Source: Candidatus Saccharimonadota bacterium (GTDB taxonomy: Bacteria; Patescibacteriota; Saccharimonadia; Saccharimonadales; UBA4665). Taken from it: a stretch of 35,790 nucleotides of DNA. Positions 6,455-14,825 of the stretch are shown here, piece by piece. The stretch covers positions 1 to 35,790 of the forward strand of contig DAHXLD010000008.1 of assembly GCA_027371845.1 (NCBI GenBank), written 5' to 3'. The translations under genes were made by a program, and so were the position numbers. Position 1 is the stretch's first letter, and each line of letters opens with the position of its first letter. A model generated the notes under the pieces. It made no database searches. It worked only from the letters and a program-made list of their open reading frames with translations, and was not told the DNA's origin.

Positions 6455-7213
6455 TTAATCCCTTAAAGCCTTACCCGTTAAATCTATAAAAACATCGTCA
6501 AGATTAGCCTGTTCGACGTGTTGTTCCTTTTTAAAGCCTCTCGACAATAATTGCTTGATTAAGTTTTTAGGAGTATCTAAGGCTATAATTTTACCATTGT
6601 CCATAATGGCTACTCGATCACACAATAGTTCAGCTTCATCCAAATAGTGAGTTGTCATAATGACTGTTACCCCTCGATCTCTAACCATCTTAATTAAATC
6701 CCATAGATTTCTTCGAGCCTGAGGATCTAAACCGGTTGTGGGCTCATCTAAAAAGAAAACTTTAGGGTTATGAACTAAAGCTACGGCAATACTTAAACGT
6801 TGTCTTTGTCCACCACTTAGATTTTCGGCATAACTATTGGCCTTTTGGCCTAATTCGACCTCTTCCAGGAAATCTTTAGCTTTTACTCTTTCGCCATAAG
6901 CGGCCGCAAACATATCTATTATTTCAATAAGTTTCTGTTTATCTTGAAAGGCAGGAGTTTGGGGTTGAACACCTATGACTTTCTTTATTTCTGAGGGTTT
7001 AGAGGCGACATCAATACCATCTAGGATTATTTTCCCACCATCTATGGGTCTCATGGTTTCAATCATTTCGAGAGTTGTTGTTTTGCCAGCTCCATTAGGC
7101 CCCAATATACCAAAAATCTCTCCTTTTTTAACATCAAAAGATATTCCATTAACAACAGCTTTGTTGTCATAAATCTTTTTAAGATTCTTAACTTTTAAAA
7201 TATCTTCGGACAC
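6455..7213 (-). CDS. ABC transporter ATPase (DrrA/NatA-like)
   Basis: The 252-aa ATPase has all nucleotide-binding motifs: Walker A GPNGAGKTTT (about 38-47), Q-loop (VQPQTP), signature LSGGQRQRLSIA, Walker B FFLDEPTTGLD and the switch His in TTHYLDEAE. The C-terminal LDDVFIDLTGKALRD segment is the ending found in ATPases of ABC-2 exporters. The start is GTG at 7211-7213, placed 8 nt after a TATAAT box. It energises the permease encoded just downstream. Confidence 0.92.
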   Translation of the reverse strand: MSEDILKVKNLKKIYDNKAVVNGISFDVKKGEIFGILGPNGAGKTTTLEMIETMRPIDGGKIILDGIDVASKPSEIKKVIGVQPQTPAFQDKQKLIEIIDMFAAAYGERVKAKDFLEEVELGQKANSYAENLSGGQRQRLSIAVALVHNPKVFFLDEPTTGLDPQARRNLWDLIKMVRDRGVTVIMTTHYLDEAELLCDRVAIMDNGKIIALDTPKNLIKQLLSRGFKKEQHVEQANLDDVFIDLTGKALRD

Positions 7214-7221
7214 GTCTGTTT

Positions 7222-7227
7222 ATTATA
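7222..7227 (-). promoter_or_regulatory. -10 box of the ABC-2 exporter operon
   Basis: A perfect TATAAT on the minus strand, 8 nt before the GTG start of the ATPase gene. The -35 region is weak and runs into the terminator of the gene upstream. Confidence 0.5.
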
Positions 7228-7240
7228 TTTAGATTTTAAT

Positions 7241-7277
7241 AAAAAACAAAGGCTCAGATTTTACAATCGAGCCTTTG
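7241..7277 (-). terminator. Intrinsic terminator of the small gene at 7300-7494
   Basis: On the minus strand a 9-bp stem, CAAAGGCTC (7269-7277) with GAGCCTTTG (7247-7255), encloses a 13-nt loop and is followed by a run of Ts (7241-7246). Confidence 0.85.
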
Positions 7278-7299
7278 CGAGCTAGTTTGAGTTAGCTAA

Positions 7300-7494
7300 T
7301 TATTTTCTTTTTACTGTTAGAAAACCGTTTCGTGGGTTTTCATTAACTTCTCTGTCTCCAGGTAGGTCGCAACCTTCTGGTCGTTGATCTTTACTAAAGT
7401 AATAAATTGTCTGTTTTTTCCCACCTCTCAAAGTAACTTCCTTTGAGTTTAGGTAATATGTTACACCTTTAGAGTTAGTGTGCTTATAAGCCAT
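7300..7494 (-). CDS. Small basic conserved-type protein
   Basis: The 64-aa protein starts MAYKHTNSKGVTYYLNSKEV and continues with TLRGGKKQTIYYFSKD and NPRNGFLTVKRK: beta-rich, basic, no membrane segment. Small proteins of this pattern are, from memory, common in candidate-phyla genomes, without a known function. The gene has its own promoter (TTGACA/N18/TATGTT at 7530-7559), a good Shine-Dalgarno (AGAGAGGG) and its own terminator, so it is an independently expressed unit, probably well expressed. The RGGKKQ segment would suit nucleic-acid binding, but that is a guess. Confidence 0.75.
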   Translation of the reverse strand: MAYKHTNSKGVTYYLNSKEVTLRGGKKQTIYYFSKDQRPEGCDLPGDREVNENPRNGFLTVKRK

Positions 7495-7529
7495 GCTATT
7501 TCCCTCTCTTTAATTAGTAATGTACCCCT

Positions 7530-7559
7530 AACATACTCTTGAGAGAAAATGTTTGTCAA
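7530..7559 (-). promoter_or_regulatory. Promoter of the small gene at 7300-7494
   Basis: A perfect TTGACA (7554-7559), an 18-bp spacer and TATGTT (7530-7535). It gives a short leader with an AGAGAGGG ribosome-binding site, unlike the leaderless starts nearby. Confidence 0.7.
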
Positions 7560-7648
7560 CCCTTTTTATATAAAAAACTTCTTTAATCCATAATCTAACA
7601 GATAGAATAAGGGATTGTAATAAATACTATTTTAATTAGTAAAATTAC

Positions 7649-7677
7649 TTGATTAGAGACTCCTTATATATTAAACT
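7649..7677 (+). promoter_or_regulatory. Promoter of the 7721-9173 operon
   Basis: TTGATT (7649-7654), 17 bp, TAAACT (7672-7677). The transcript would carry a leader of about 35 nt with the strong ribosome-binding site AGGTGGAGGG before ATG 7721. Confidence 0.55.
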
Positions 7678-7720
7678 TAAGCAATAAAGATAAGGACCGT
7701 GAAAGGTGGAGGGAAGATAA

Positions 7721-8350
7721 ATGGATATAAATAACAAAAATCCTCAAGTTAATATGAGTCCCGTTAATAACCAAGCTCATTATCAGAACAGTAATAACAA
7801 TAATAATAACTTTAATAAGAAAAGTAATTCTGGGAGTAAAGACAAGTTTGCCAGGATTGGACAATCTATTCTCATGTTTGCAGTCTCGATTGTTTTAATT
7901 GGTTTACTGGTTCTTTTGGCTTTTGGAACCAAAAATACGAATGAGTACAAATTTGTTGATACCAATAAGTTACAGGCTGTTTTCTTAAATACTGGCCAAG
8001 TCTATTTCGGAAATATTCAAGCTATTAATTCACAATATCTTGATTTAGTTAATATATTTTACTTGCAGTCTAATTCCAGTAGTTCTAAATCTAACGCCAA
8101 CGTTACTTTAGTTAAATTAGGCTGTGAACTTCATGCTCCACTTGATCAAATGGTCATTAACGCCAGTAGCGTCACTTTTTGGGAAAACTTATCTCCAAAT
8201 GGACAAGTTGCTAAGGCCGTATCTACCTTCTGGAAACAAAACCCAAATGGACAAAAGTGTAGCGACCAAAGCACGGCTGGAACAAGTGGTCAGAATTCAA
8301 CCCAAAACACTTCTTCCACAAATAGTTCATCTCCAAGTATTAAACCTTAA
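7721..8350 (+). CDS. Membrane-anchored protein of unknown function
   Basis: The 209-aa product has an Asn-rich, low-complexity cytoplasmic N-terminus (residues 1-45, including a run of Asn), one membrane helix (about 49-70), and an outside domain. That domain starts VDTNKLQAVFLNTGQVYFGN and includes NVTLVKLGCELHAPLDQMVI and VTFWENL. A Ser/Thr/Asn-rich tail follows. The outside domain resembles a family I remember as recurring in Saccharibacteria, without known function; two Cys residues might pair. It starts from its own promoter and strong ribosome-binding site, and two more genes follow on the same strand (8384, 8616). No export or enzyme motif is visible. Confidence 0.75.
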   Translation: MDINNKNPQVNMSPVNNQAHYQNSNNNNNNFNKKSNSGSKDKFARIGQSILMFAVSIVLIGLLVLLAFGTKNTNEYKFVDTNKLQAVFLNTGQVYFGNIQAINSQYLDLVNIFYLQSNSSSSKSNANVTLVKLGCELHAPLDQMVINASSVTFWENLSPNGQVAKAVSTFWKQNPNGQKCSDQSTAGTSGQNSTQNTSSTNSSSPSIKP

Positions 8351-8383
8351 TAAGGAGCCAAAGAGGCTTAGGAAGATTAAGAT

Positions 8384-8605
8384 ATGACGAATGGATCGGT
8401 TATAACTGACTTTGTGACTAACGAACCGAAACAATCGTCAGTCAAAGCACCTGAACTAAATAAAATTGTAGCCGATCAGAAAAAGAATCCTTCTAAAAAA
8501 GAGGATAGTTTAAATGGTAATCTTTTCTCGGTTGTATTCATTAGCATTCTAATATTAGTAATTTTGATTGGAATAAGTATAATATCTTATTTAAAGACTA
8601 AATAA
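8384..8605 (+). CDS. Small tail-anchored membrane protein
   Basis: The 73-aa protein has a polar N-terminal part (residues 1-47) and one membrane helix at the very C-terminus (about 48-69), ending in SYLKTK, so it looks tail-anchored with a short basic end. No family is recognised. It lies 33 nt after the preceding gene, with purine-rich sequence upstream of its ATG, and 10 nt before tsaC, so it is probably co-transcribed with both. Confidence 0.6.
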   Translation: MTNGSVITDFVTNEPKQSSVKAPELNKIVADQKKNPSKKEDSLNGNLFSVVFISILILVILIGISIISYLKTK

Positions 8606-8615
8606 GATATTAAAT

Positions 8616-9173
8616 ATGAGTCCCCAAGAAGTTGCTATACATTTTAAAAAAGGGGTGGTCGGAGTTTTATTAACCGACACTATTTATGGCTTGGTAGCGA
8701 AAGTTTCAGATAAAGAAGCTGTCGATAAGCTTTATTGGCTCAAAGATCGTTCCAATAAGCCCGGAACAATTATTGCTTACTCCTTTGATCAACTTGTTGA
8801 ATTGGGTATAAAATATCGTTACTTGGCTCCCTTTAAAAACTACTGGCCAAATCCTTTGAGTGTTATTATTCCTTTGTCAAAGAGGTTGGATTACTTAGAT
8901 TTAAAAAAGGGTTCTTTAGCAGTTAGATTACCCAAAGACAAAAGAGTTCAAAGTATATTAAAGCTAACTGGTCCCTTAATAACTACTAGCGCTAATTTAC
9001 CAGGGGAACCTTTTGCAAGAAATATCAAAGAAGCTAAAAATTATTTTAAAGATAAAGTAGATTTTTATATCGATGATGGTGATTCTAAAAATAATCAACC
9101 CTCAACTATTGTTAGGATGATTGACGATGAAATAGATATTTTAAGAGATGGAGAATTTAAATTTAAGTCTTAA
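8616..9173 (+). CDS. tsaC: L-threonylcarbamoyladenylate synthase (YrdC/Sua5 domain)
   Basis: The 185-aa single YrdC domain makes threonylcarbamoyl-AMP from threonine, bicarbonate and ATP, the first step of t6A37 synthesis in tRNAs that read ANN codons. Motifs seen: LLTDTIYGL at about 18-26, the KDRSNKPG loop (Lys/Arg contacts to ATP), WPNPLSVIIP, LAVRLPKD, and LITTSANLPGEP (the Ser-Ala-Asn motif of the active site). Its length fits TsaC rather than the longer Sua5. It is the last gene of the 7721 operon and overlaps the convergent murC by 11 bp. TsaB, TsaD and TsaE are not in this window. Confidence 0.92.
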   Translation: MSPQEVAIHFKKGVVGVLLTDTIYGLVAKVSDKEAVDKLYWLKDRSNKPGTIIAYSFDQLVELGIKYRYLAPFKNYWPNPLSVIIPLSKRLDYLDLKKGSLAVRLPKDKRVQSILKLTGPLITTSANLPGEPFARNIKEAKNYFKDKVDFYIDDGDSKNNQPSTIVRMIDDEIDILRDGEFKFKS

Positions 9174-10461
9174 AATTTGATCTAAGCCATTCATCTAAAC
9201 TATTTCCCCCGCCCCCGCTTAAGGCAACTACCAGATTCCCCGAGTCAATTTGTTTTTGAATTTCAAGTTTTAAGCTCTGGTCCATGTGAGCTTCTTCGGC
9301 CATATTTGGATTCGATAAATAGCTAATTAGATCCTTCGGTTTAAGTTCGGGTTGATTTGGGTCTTCTCTTGCTAAGTAACTATCTACCCAATAAATGTGA
9401 TCAGCGTTCTTAAAAGTATTAAGGTACTGCTCTTTTATGTAATGTTGTCGTCGATTGGTTAATGGTTCATAAACAACAATTATTTTTTGGTGTGTTCCCT
9501 GAACCATCTCTTTAGCTACATTTAAGGCGGCTATTATCTTTTCTGGCGTATGAGCATAATCGGTATATAAATTAGGCTTAATTTCTTCCATTCTTCTATA
9601 AAGTCCTGGAAACTGTGAAACTCTTTCTAGTACCTCGTCTATATTTCGATTGGTTAACTTGCTAAAAAGCCTAGAGACTAAAAGAGCATCCTTGCGATTA
9701 TATAAACCTATTAATTTAATCTCGTTTAGCAGAGAGTCATCATCTTCTAGAATATTTAATTCTTGACTAGAAAGACTTAGGAAATCATAGTCATATCGAT
9801 AGATATATGTCTGACTAGACTGGCTAATGAACTGCCTAAAAGCTTCTTTATATTCTTCTTGGGTTTGATATATCTCATGATGGTCCCAAGCTACCCCAGA
9901 TATAATAGAAAAATCTGGATTAAAGTTTAAAAAATTGTGATCAAATTCATCAGCCTCATAGACTAAATAGGGACTTTTAGGACTATACTCAGCCATATCG
10001 GCAAAACTAACCTTGGCCGGCAATAAATGGTTTATATCCAAATTAAAAGCTTTAAAGAGCCATATTAACATAGCCGAGGTGGTTGTTTTTCCGTGGGTAC
10101 CGGCTATAGCCAACAATTGAAGTTTTTTATCCTTAATAAGCTGATTTATAAAAACATCTCTTTTGGTAGTCTTGATGTTATTTTTATTAAAGAAGTCTAG
10201 CATTTGAGAGTCGGGATTTTCGAGTAAAACCGCTGAGCTGTAGACAACCCAATCAATTGGTTTTTGAGCATTAAATTCTTTAATAATAGCAACGTCATTA
10301 TCGGTAGCTACAAAAATATCTTGAATGCCTTTTTCTCTTAAATATTCTAAAGTATTAGAATCCTGTTTATCTGATCCGCTAACTTCGTAACCAGCTTCTT
10401 TGGCAAAGAGAGCCAAGGGTCCAATACCGGCTCCGCCAATTGCCATAAAATGTATATGCAT
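9163..10461 (-). CDS. murC: UDP-N-acetylmuramate--L-alanine ligase (MurC-type Mur ligase)
   Basis: The 432-aa protein has the three-domain Mur ligase plan. The N-terminal Rossmann part begins MHIHFMAIGGAGIGPLALFA, binding UDP-MurNAc. The central ATPase has GTHGKTTT at 121-128, EADEFDHNFL, and SGVAWDHHEIY (the His/Asp metal and carbamylation region). The C-terminal part has YTDYAHTP and VVYEPLTNRRQHYI. The MHIHF start is typical for MurC. It adds L-Ala to UDP-MurNAc in the cytoplasm. The end (VALSGGGGNSLDEWLR) differs from the usual MurC end, and the recycling ligase Mpl has a similar N-terminus, so Mpl is the alternative. Convergent with tsaC (11-bp overlap). Confidence 0.83.
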   Translation of the reverse strand: MHIHFMAIGGAGIGPLALFAKEAGYEVSGSDKQDSNTLEYLREKGIQDIFVATDNDVAIIKEFNAQKPIDWVVYSSAVLLENPDSQMLDFFNKNNIKTTKRDVFINQLIKDKKLQLLAIAGTHGKTTTSAMLIWLFKAFNLDINHLLPAKVSFADMAEYSPKSPYLVYEADEFDHNFLNFNPDFSIISGVAWDHHEIYQTQEEYKEAFRQFISQSSQTYIYRYDYDFLSLSSQELNILEDDDSLLNEIKLIGLYNRKDALLVSRLFSKLTNRNIDEVLERVSQFPGLYRRMEEIKPNLYTDYAHTPEKIIAALNVAKEMVQGTHQKIIVVYEPLTNRRQHYIKEQYLNTFKNADHIYWVDSYLAREDPNQPELKPKDLISYLSNPNMAEEAHMDQSLKLEIQKQIDSGNLVVALSGGGGNSLDEWLRSNFKT

Positions 10462-10518
10462 ATCTTTAGTTTAAACAACAAAACGCATATGACAAGTTAA
10501 AGATCGAATAAAAAAGTA

Positions 10519-10524
10519 TATAAT
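10519..10524 (+). promoter_or_regulatory. -10 box 6 nt before the start of the 10531 gene
   Basis: A perfect TATAAT, then TTACTT, then ATG. No Shine-Dalgarno fits in 6 nt, so the message should be leaderless. The -35 is weak. Confidence 0.6.
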
Positions 10525-10530
10525 TTACTT

Positions 10531-11121
10531 ATGTTTAGATTTTTAAGAAAAATAAAAAAGATCAAAGCCTGGCATTTTTTGATTTTAACCGTTATCTCAC
10601 TTATCGTAAGTATCTTTGCTCTTAGAGCCAATAATCTCGAAATGGCTAATCTAAGACAAGCCTTATACGTAGCTGATAAGAATAATTTAAACGTTCCTCA
10701 AGCCTTAGATAATCTTCAAAAGTACGTAACCTCACACATGAATACTTCCCTAACTAATGGGAACAGTTCGGTTTATCCTCCGATTCAATTAAAATATACT
10801 TACCAGAGACTCTTGAACCAACAGGGCCAGACCTTAAATAATAACAATTCACAGATATATACCGAAGCTGAAAATTATTGCCAAGCAAAAATTCCAAATG
10901 GTTTTTCAGGAAGATATCGGGTCCCTTGCATAGAACAATACATTTCGTCTCATAAGCTAACTGTTCCAAATATACCAGCCTCTCTTTACGAGTTTGACTT
11001 CGTATCACCAAGTTGGTCGCCCGATTTAGCGGGATGGAGTTTAGTGGCTACGGCTTTCTTGGGACTATGCTTTTTTGTAAGAATAGCCCTAAATTTCTGG
11101 AACAAGTTTTTTAATTGCTGA
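10531..11121 (+). CDS. Two-helix membrane protein of unknown function
   Basis: The 196-aa product has a basic N-terminus (FRFLRKIKKIK), a first membrane helix (about 14-32), an outside domain of ~130 residues and a second helix (about 166-188). The outside part contains a helical segment (LRQALYVADKN, ALDNLQKYVTSHM) and two Cys residues in ENYCQAKIPNGFSGRYRVPC, which could form a disulphide. No family is recognised. It starts leaderless from the TATAAT at 10519-10524 and overlaps the convergent 671-aa gene by 11 bp. A role in the envelope is likely from topology only. Confidence 0.7.
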   Translation: MFRFLRKIKKIKAWHFLILTVISLIVSIFALRANNLEMANLRQALYVADKNNLNVPQALDNLQKYVTSHMNTSLTNGNSSVYPPIQLKYTYQRLLNQQGQTLNNNNSQIYTEAENYCQAKIPNGFSGRYRVPCIEQYISSHKLTVPNIPASLYEFDFVSPSWSPDLAGWSLVATAFLGLCFFVRIALNFWNKFFNC

Positions 11122-13126
11122 TGCTTAGACCGGCATAAGGAGCGACTAAAAGAGGATTGCCGGGTTCTCCCTGATAATAGGCAACGTAGAGCTTATTACT
11201 TTTACTTAAGATCAGGTAAGTGTTGTTATACCATCCAACAACGCTATAGCCGTAGGGTATTTGAGACTGTTTCTTATTAGAGCCGTTTTGATCGGCCCAA
11301 AAGACGGTGGGATTGCCGTTCTGATCTTGAGACCAAGCGCTTAAGATACCGTTACTAGCTAGATGATAAGATGGATATTGGGCATAAAGAACACTGCTCC
11401 CCAATGAGCTTTGAGAATTGATTAAACCATTCGAATAGCTATATGTTATTGGCGGTTGATTAGTTAGATAGTCATAATTACCAAAATAAAGTGAGTTTGG
11501 AAGATTTCTAACAACCGACTCTATATCATTGGTTTGAGCGTTTACTGAAAAAACATCTTTTTTGTTTGTTCCGTTTGGATCAATTATTCTTATGGTGTTT
11601 AAAGTATTACTCGGTATCGAAGTACCAGACTGGAACCACTGAGTAACATAAACCAACTGATTGGCTATAATATTAAAAAAACTAAATTGTTGATAAACCT
11701 GATTTGATCCACTGCCGCTGGCCTGACTTTGATCTAACATGATATTTTGTTGATCTAAGGCATCGTAACTTTTAATTTGGCTGGTGTTTAAGGTGCCCAT
11801 ATTGTAGTCCGATAACTCATAAACAAAGTAATTGTTAATCCAACCAATCGGTGTGAAGTAATGATTGCTATCAACGGAATCAAATTCATTAACAGTGCCG
11901 GTTTTAGTGTTAATTAAATATAGACCAATTCCCGAGCTAGATCGTTGCGCCTGTAAGACTAAATAATCTAAGTTACTAGATGGGTATAAGAGAGTTGTAT
12001 TAATGCTCATACTAGAAGTACCCGCTAAAAGTACTTTTGAAGAAGTCCCATCTAAATTACTCCCGACAACATTGATTAATCCATTAGACTGACTAAGATA
12101 ATAGATTTTCCCCGAAGGCACCATCTTAACTGTTTCGAGTAAGTCGCTAGGAGAATAACTTAGGGTTGCGTCTTGATTATTAAATCCATTAGCCGAAAAG
12201 ATTAAACTATATTTTTTTAATGAAGCTGGAAGAATCAAACTGGCAAGCCCAGCACTGGAACTAAAAGATGTAACTTTCTCTGAAGATATTTTAACCGATG
12301 AAATGGGAACATTAGTAATGGCATTAAGTACCTTTAGGGAAAGTCTTCGACCGTTAGCGGTAAGCCGAATCGTATTCCTCTGATTAGACCCTAATCCAAT
12401 TAGAATATTAGAAGAATAACTATTGTAATAATCTTTTGAAATATTTAATGAATAATAACCTACTCCTAGAGTAAGGTTAAGATCACCCTCTCCATTAGTT
12501 AAATAATTCTTATTGTTAATGGATACTTTAGCTCCACTTACAGGAGTTTGATTAAGACTATCGATAATTTCTATTTTAATATCTTTTTTAATAAACAGCC
12601 CCAATACTTTATACCTTGTAAATGGTATAGCAAAGATTAGTATCAAGATTATGATTATTAAAATTAAATAGAACCTTTTCTTTTTAAATATATTCTTGGA
12701 TTTAGGCTTTTTGGGAGGCTTCTTGACTTGTTTGATTTGATCTTCAACGGCTAGAACTTCATCTGCTTCTTGAGCAACTATTTCATCAACACTGCCATCT
12801 TGATCTTCTTGGTCTAGATTATCTTTAGTTATGTTAATCGGGGGATCACTAACAATAGCCGGGTCGGTTTCTTTTGACTCTGACGGTTTTTCGGTTGTGG
12901 AATTATTTTCTAACGGGACTTGATTGTTAGTATCAACTACTTTAGGATCTGCCTTTTCTTCTGACTCTATATCTTTAGAGCTGGAATCGAGATTTAAAAT
13001 CTTAATTTCAGGATTATCGTCGTTTTCGGAATTATTTTCTTCTGGTTTGGCTGGATCTAAATAAAGCATTTTGTCGATCTTTTTTTCAAGATCTTTTTGA
13101 TCCGAGTCTTCTCTTCTTGGTTTCAT
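11111..13126 (-). CDS. Large surface protein: acidic cytoplasmic tail, membrane helix, carboxypeptidase-regulatory-like domains, propeller-like domain
   Basis: The 671-aa protein begins with an acidic, low-complexity cytoplasmic region (residues 1-140, rich in Asp, Glu, Lys, Pro and Ser), a Lys-rich stop (about 137-150) and one membrane helix (about 152-169). Outside come two Ig-like units of the carboxypeptidase-regulatory kind: one with LNQTPVSGAKVSINNKNYLT at about 190-209, the other with NAITNVPISSVKISSE. A long Ser/Asn/Tyr-rich beta domain follows, with blades of the type IYYLSQSNGLINVVGSNLDG and NGNPTVFWADQNGSN, like TolB or DUF5050 propellers. No catalytic motif is visible, so binding to polymers or partners is the likely role. 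The gene stands alone; a TATGCT box lies 6 nt before its ATG. Confidence 0.75.
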   Translation of the reverse strand: MKPRREDSDQKDLEKKIDKMLYLDPAKPEENNSENDDNPEIKILNLDSSSKDIESEEKADPKVVDTNNQVPLENNSTTEKPSESKETDPAIVSDPPINITKDNLDQEDQDGSVDEIVAQEADEVLAVEDQIKQVKKPPKKPKSKNIFKKKRFYLILIIIILILIFAIPFTRYKVLGLFIKKDIKIEIIDSLNQTPVSGAKVSINNKNYLTNGEGDLNLTLGVGYYSLNISKDYYNSYSSNILIGLGSNQRNTIRLTANGRRLSLKVLNAITNVPISSVKISSEKVTSFSSSAGLASLILPASLKKYSLIFSANGFNNQDATLSYSPSDLLETVKMVPSGKIYYLSQSNGLINVVGSNLDGTSSKVLLAGTSSMSINTTLLYPSSNLDYLVLQAQRSSSGIGLYLINTKTGTVNEFDSVDSNHYFTPIGWINNYFVYELSDYNMGTLNTSQIKSYDALDQQNIMLDQSQASGSGSNQVYQQFSFFNIIANQLVYVTQWFQSGTSIPSNTLNTIRIIDPNGTNKKDVFSVNAQTNDIESVVRNLPNSLYFGNYDYLTNQPPITYSYSNGLINSQSSLGSSVLYAQYPSYHLASNGILSAWSQDQNGNPTVFWADQNGSNKKQSQIPYGYSVVGWYNNTYLILSKSNKLYVAYYQGEPGNPLLVAPYAGLSISN

Positions 13127-13436
13127 AGACTAAGCATAAGCTTATCATAATATAAGGGTTAATGAAAAGTAATTAAATGTCCAGAGCTTCTATTTATAGA
13201 TGCGTCTTATAAACAAGCTTGGTCAGTTCTTTCTTAGCTTATAAACAACAACTCGCTTTAGATATTGCGAACAAGGATTCACGACCAGACTCTTCAATTA
13301 ATGCTGAATTAAATGAAGAACTAATGTCTGAAAGGTTTTTTTAAATGAAATATATGTTTTACTCATTTTTTTAAAAGTTTTTCTATTTAAAACCTAAGTA
13401 TAGTTTTACTCCGATCAAAGTTCTTATGCAAATATA
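13127..13436. other. 310-bp gap with a possible 41-codon frame
   Basis: On the plus strand, 13219-13344 reads from a TTG through AYKQQLALDIANKDSRPDSS and ends ELMSERFF-stop, which looks protein-like but has no clear ribosome-binding site. An 11-bp direct repeat (CTTATAAACAA at 13206-13216 and 13238-13248) lies at its beginning. It could be a tiny gene or the tail of a decayed one. The rest is A/T-rich with nothing clear; no terminator for the MacB-like operon or the 671-aa gene was found. Confidence 0.35.
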
Positions 13437-14825
13437 TTATTCAAATCTTAAGGCTTCAACAGGATCTAGCCGAGCAGCTCTACGGGCAGGATATAAACCA
13501 GCCAACAGTCCTATAACAGTAGTCCCGATAATTACACTTAAGATTAGCCAAGTAGGCATTGCTAAAATGTTTTGCGATGAAATGTTATTTCCTTTGAGTT
13601 GATTATTAATTAAAGGATTACCGGCTAGAGTTAGGAGATAACAAAGTAATACTCCAAGGGCTCCCCCTAAAAGCCCGAGTAAAGATGCTTCAAAGGTAAA
13701 AAGACGATTAATAGTAGATCTTCTTGCGCCGACAGCCCTCATTACTCCTATTTCTCTCGTTCTTTCCAAGATAGACATGATCATTGTATTGACAACTCCT
13801 ACTGCCGCCACCACTAAAGCTATGCCTCCAATTCCCCCAAGTATGTATCCTATAATATTAAAGATTGAAAGTTGTTGCTTAATAGCGGTTTCAGCGTCAG
13901 CCGCTCCAACACCGAAATCTTTTCTAATTGTTTGAGCGACATTCGCGGCATTTGAGGCATTATCTACTTTTACAATTAATTGAGAATACCCGTTTTGGGT
14001 TAATAAATTTGTTACCTTTAGTTGTGATGAGGGATATTGAACGGATTGTTGTTCTTCCATGCCCGTGGCCCAAGACATAGGAACTCTAATGGTGTACCGT
14101 CCTGGTCCGATAGGAGAATTAGAGTTTGATATACCTATAATCTTAGCTTTCAGTTCTGTAGCTGGAGGCGAACACTGATTAGTGCTATTGTTGCAGAACT
14201 GCTGAATATATTGAGATTGGGCAACAGGATTAGATCCTACCCCAGAATAAAAGGCTGTTGAGTGAAGAATTACTGTTTGCCCGATTAATTTGGAATAATT
14301 GTTCTTAAATCCTAAAGCGTTAGCGTAGTCTGAAGTTATGGTTATAACACCCGGTCCATCACTGGGTCTTATATCTCTTCCGGCTAGCATACTACTCGTC
14401 ACTATTCCGTTGGCATCATAGGCCAAAACTTGCATTACTTGAAGTTTTTTATGGCCATAAAATAAACCATCAAATGCTCCTTGAACCGCTATCTCTTTTG
14501 TTACTCCAATAACATGAGGTAATTTAGATATCTTGTTGACTATCGAATCTGTTATATTGACACAGCCGGTGACAGAGGATTGGCTGTTACAGCCTTGATT
14601 ATTTCTTCCCCATTGAATACTTTGTTGAGGGGATACTTCAATTTGTTGAAAAGTACCATTTTTTTCAAATTGACTATTTATAAAGTTTTTAGCACTAAAA
14701 ACTATGGTTAACATAATAGCCACACTAGTAGAGCCAATAACAATAGCAAAGATTGTTAAAGCGCTTCTTAATTTTTGGCGACTTATATTTCTTAATGCTA
14801 AAAAAATGTAATCTAAGAATCTCAC
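13437..14825 (-). CDS. MacB/FtsX-type ABC transporter permease
   Basis: The 462-aa permease has the MacB type VII layout: N-terminal cytoplasmic stub, helix 1 (about 22-46), a large outside MacB-type core domain (about 50-320), then three helices in the FtsX block (about 325-355, 380-405 and 425-450). The motif TREIGVMRAVGARRSTI lies between helices 2 and 3 and AGLYPARRAARLDPVEALR at the C-terminus; both are hallmarks of the family. The ATG overlaps the TGA of the ATPase by 4 bp (ATGA). Such transporters act as mechanical transducers that release lipoproteins, peptides or drugs from the membrane rather than carry them through it. The substrate is unknown. Confidence 0.9.
   Translation of the reverse strand: MRFLDYIFLALRNISRQKLRSALTIFAIVIGSTSVAIMLTIVFSAKNFINSQFEKNGTFQQIEVSPQQSIQWGRNNQGCNSQSSVTGCVNITDSIVNKISKLPHVIGVTKEIAVQGAFDGLFYGHKKLQVMQVLAYDANGIVTSSMLAGRDIRPSDGPGVITITSDYANALGFKNNYSKLIGQTVILHSTAFYSGVGSNPVAQSQYIQQFCNNSTNQCSPPATELKAKIIGISNSNSPIGPGRYTIRVPMSWATGMEEQQSVQYPSSQLKVTNLLTQNGYSQLIVKVDNASNAANVAQTIRKDFGVGAADAETAIKQQLSIFNIIGYILGGIGGIALVVAAVGVVNTMIMSILERTREIGVMRAVGARRSTINRLFTFEASLLGLLGGALGVLLCYLLTLAGNPLINNQLKGNNISSQNILAMPTWLILSVIIGTTVIGLLAGLYPARRAARLDPVEALRFE

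Noticed and set aside
7241-7277. Inverted repeat as an operator for the ABC exporter
   Set aside because: The GC-rich stem with a T-run on the minus strand directly after the small gene is a normal intrinsic terminator.
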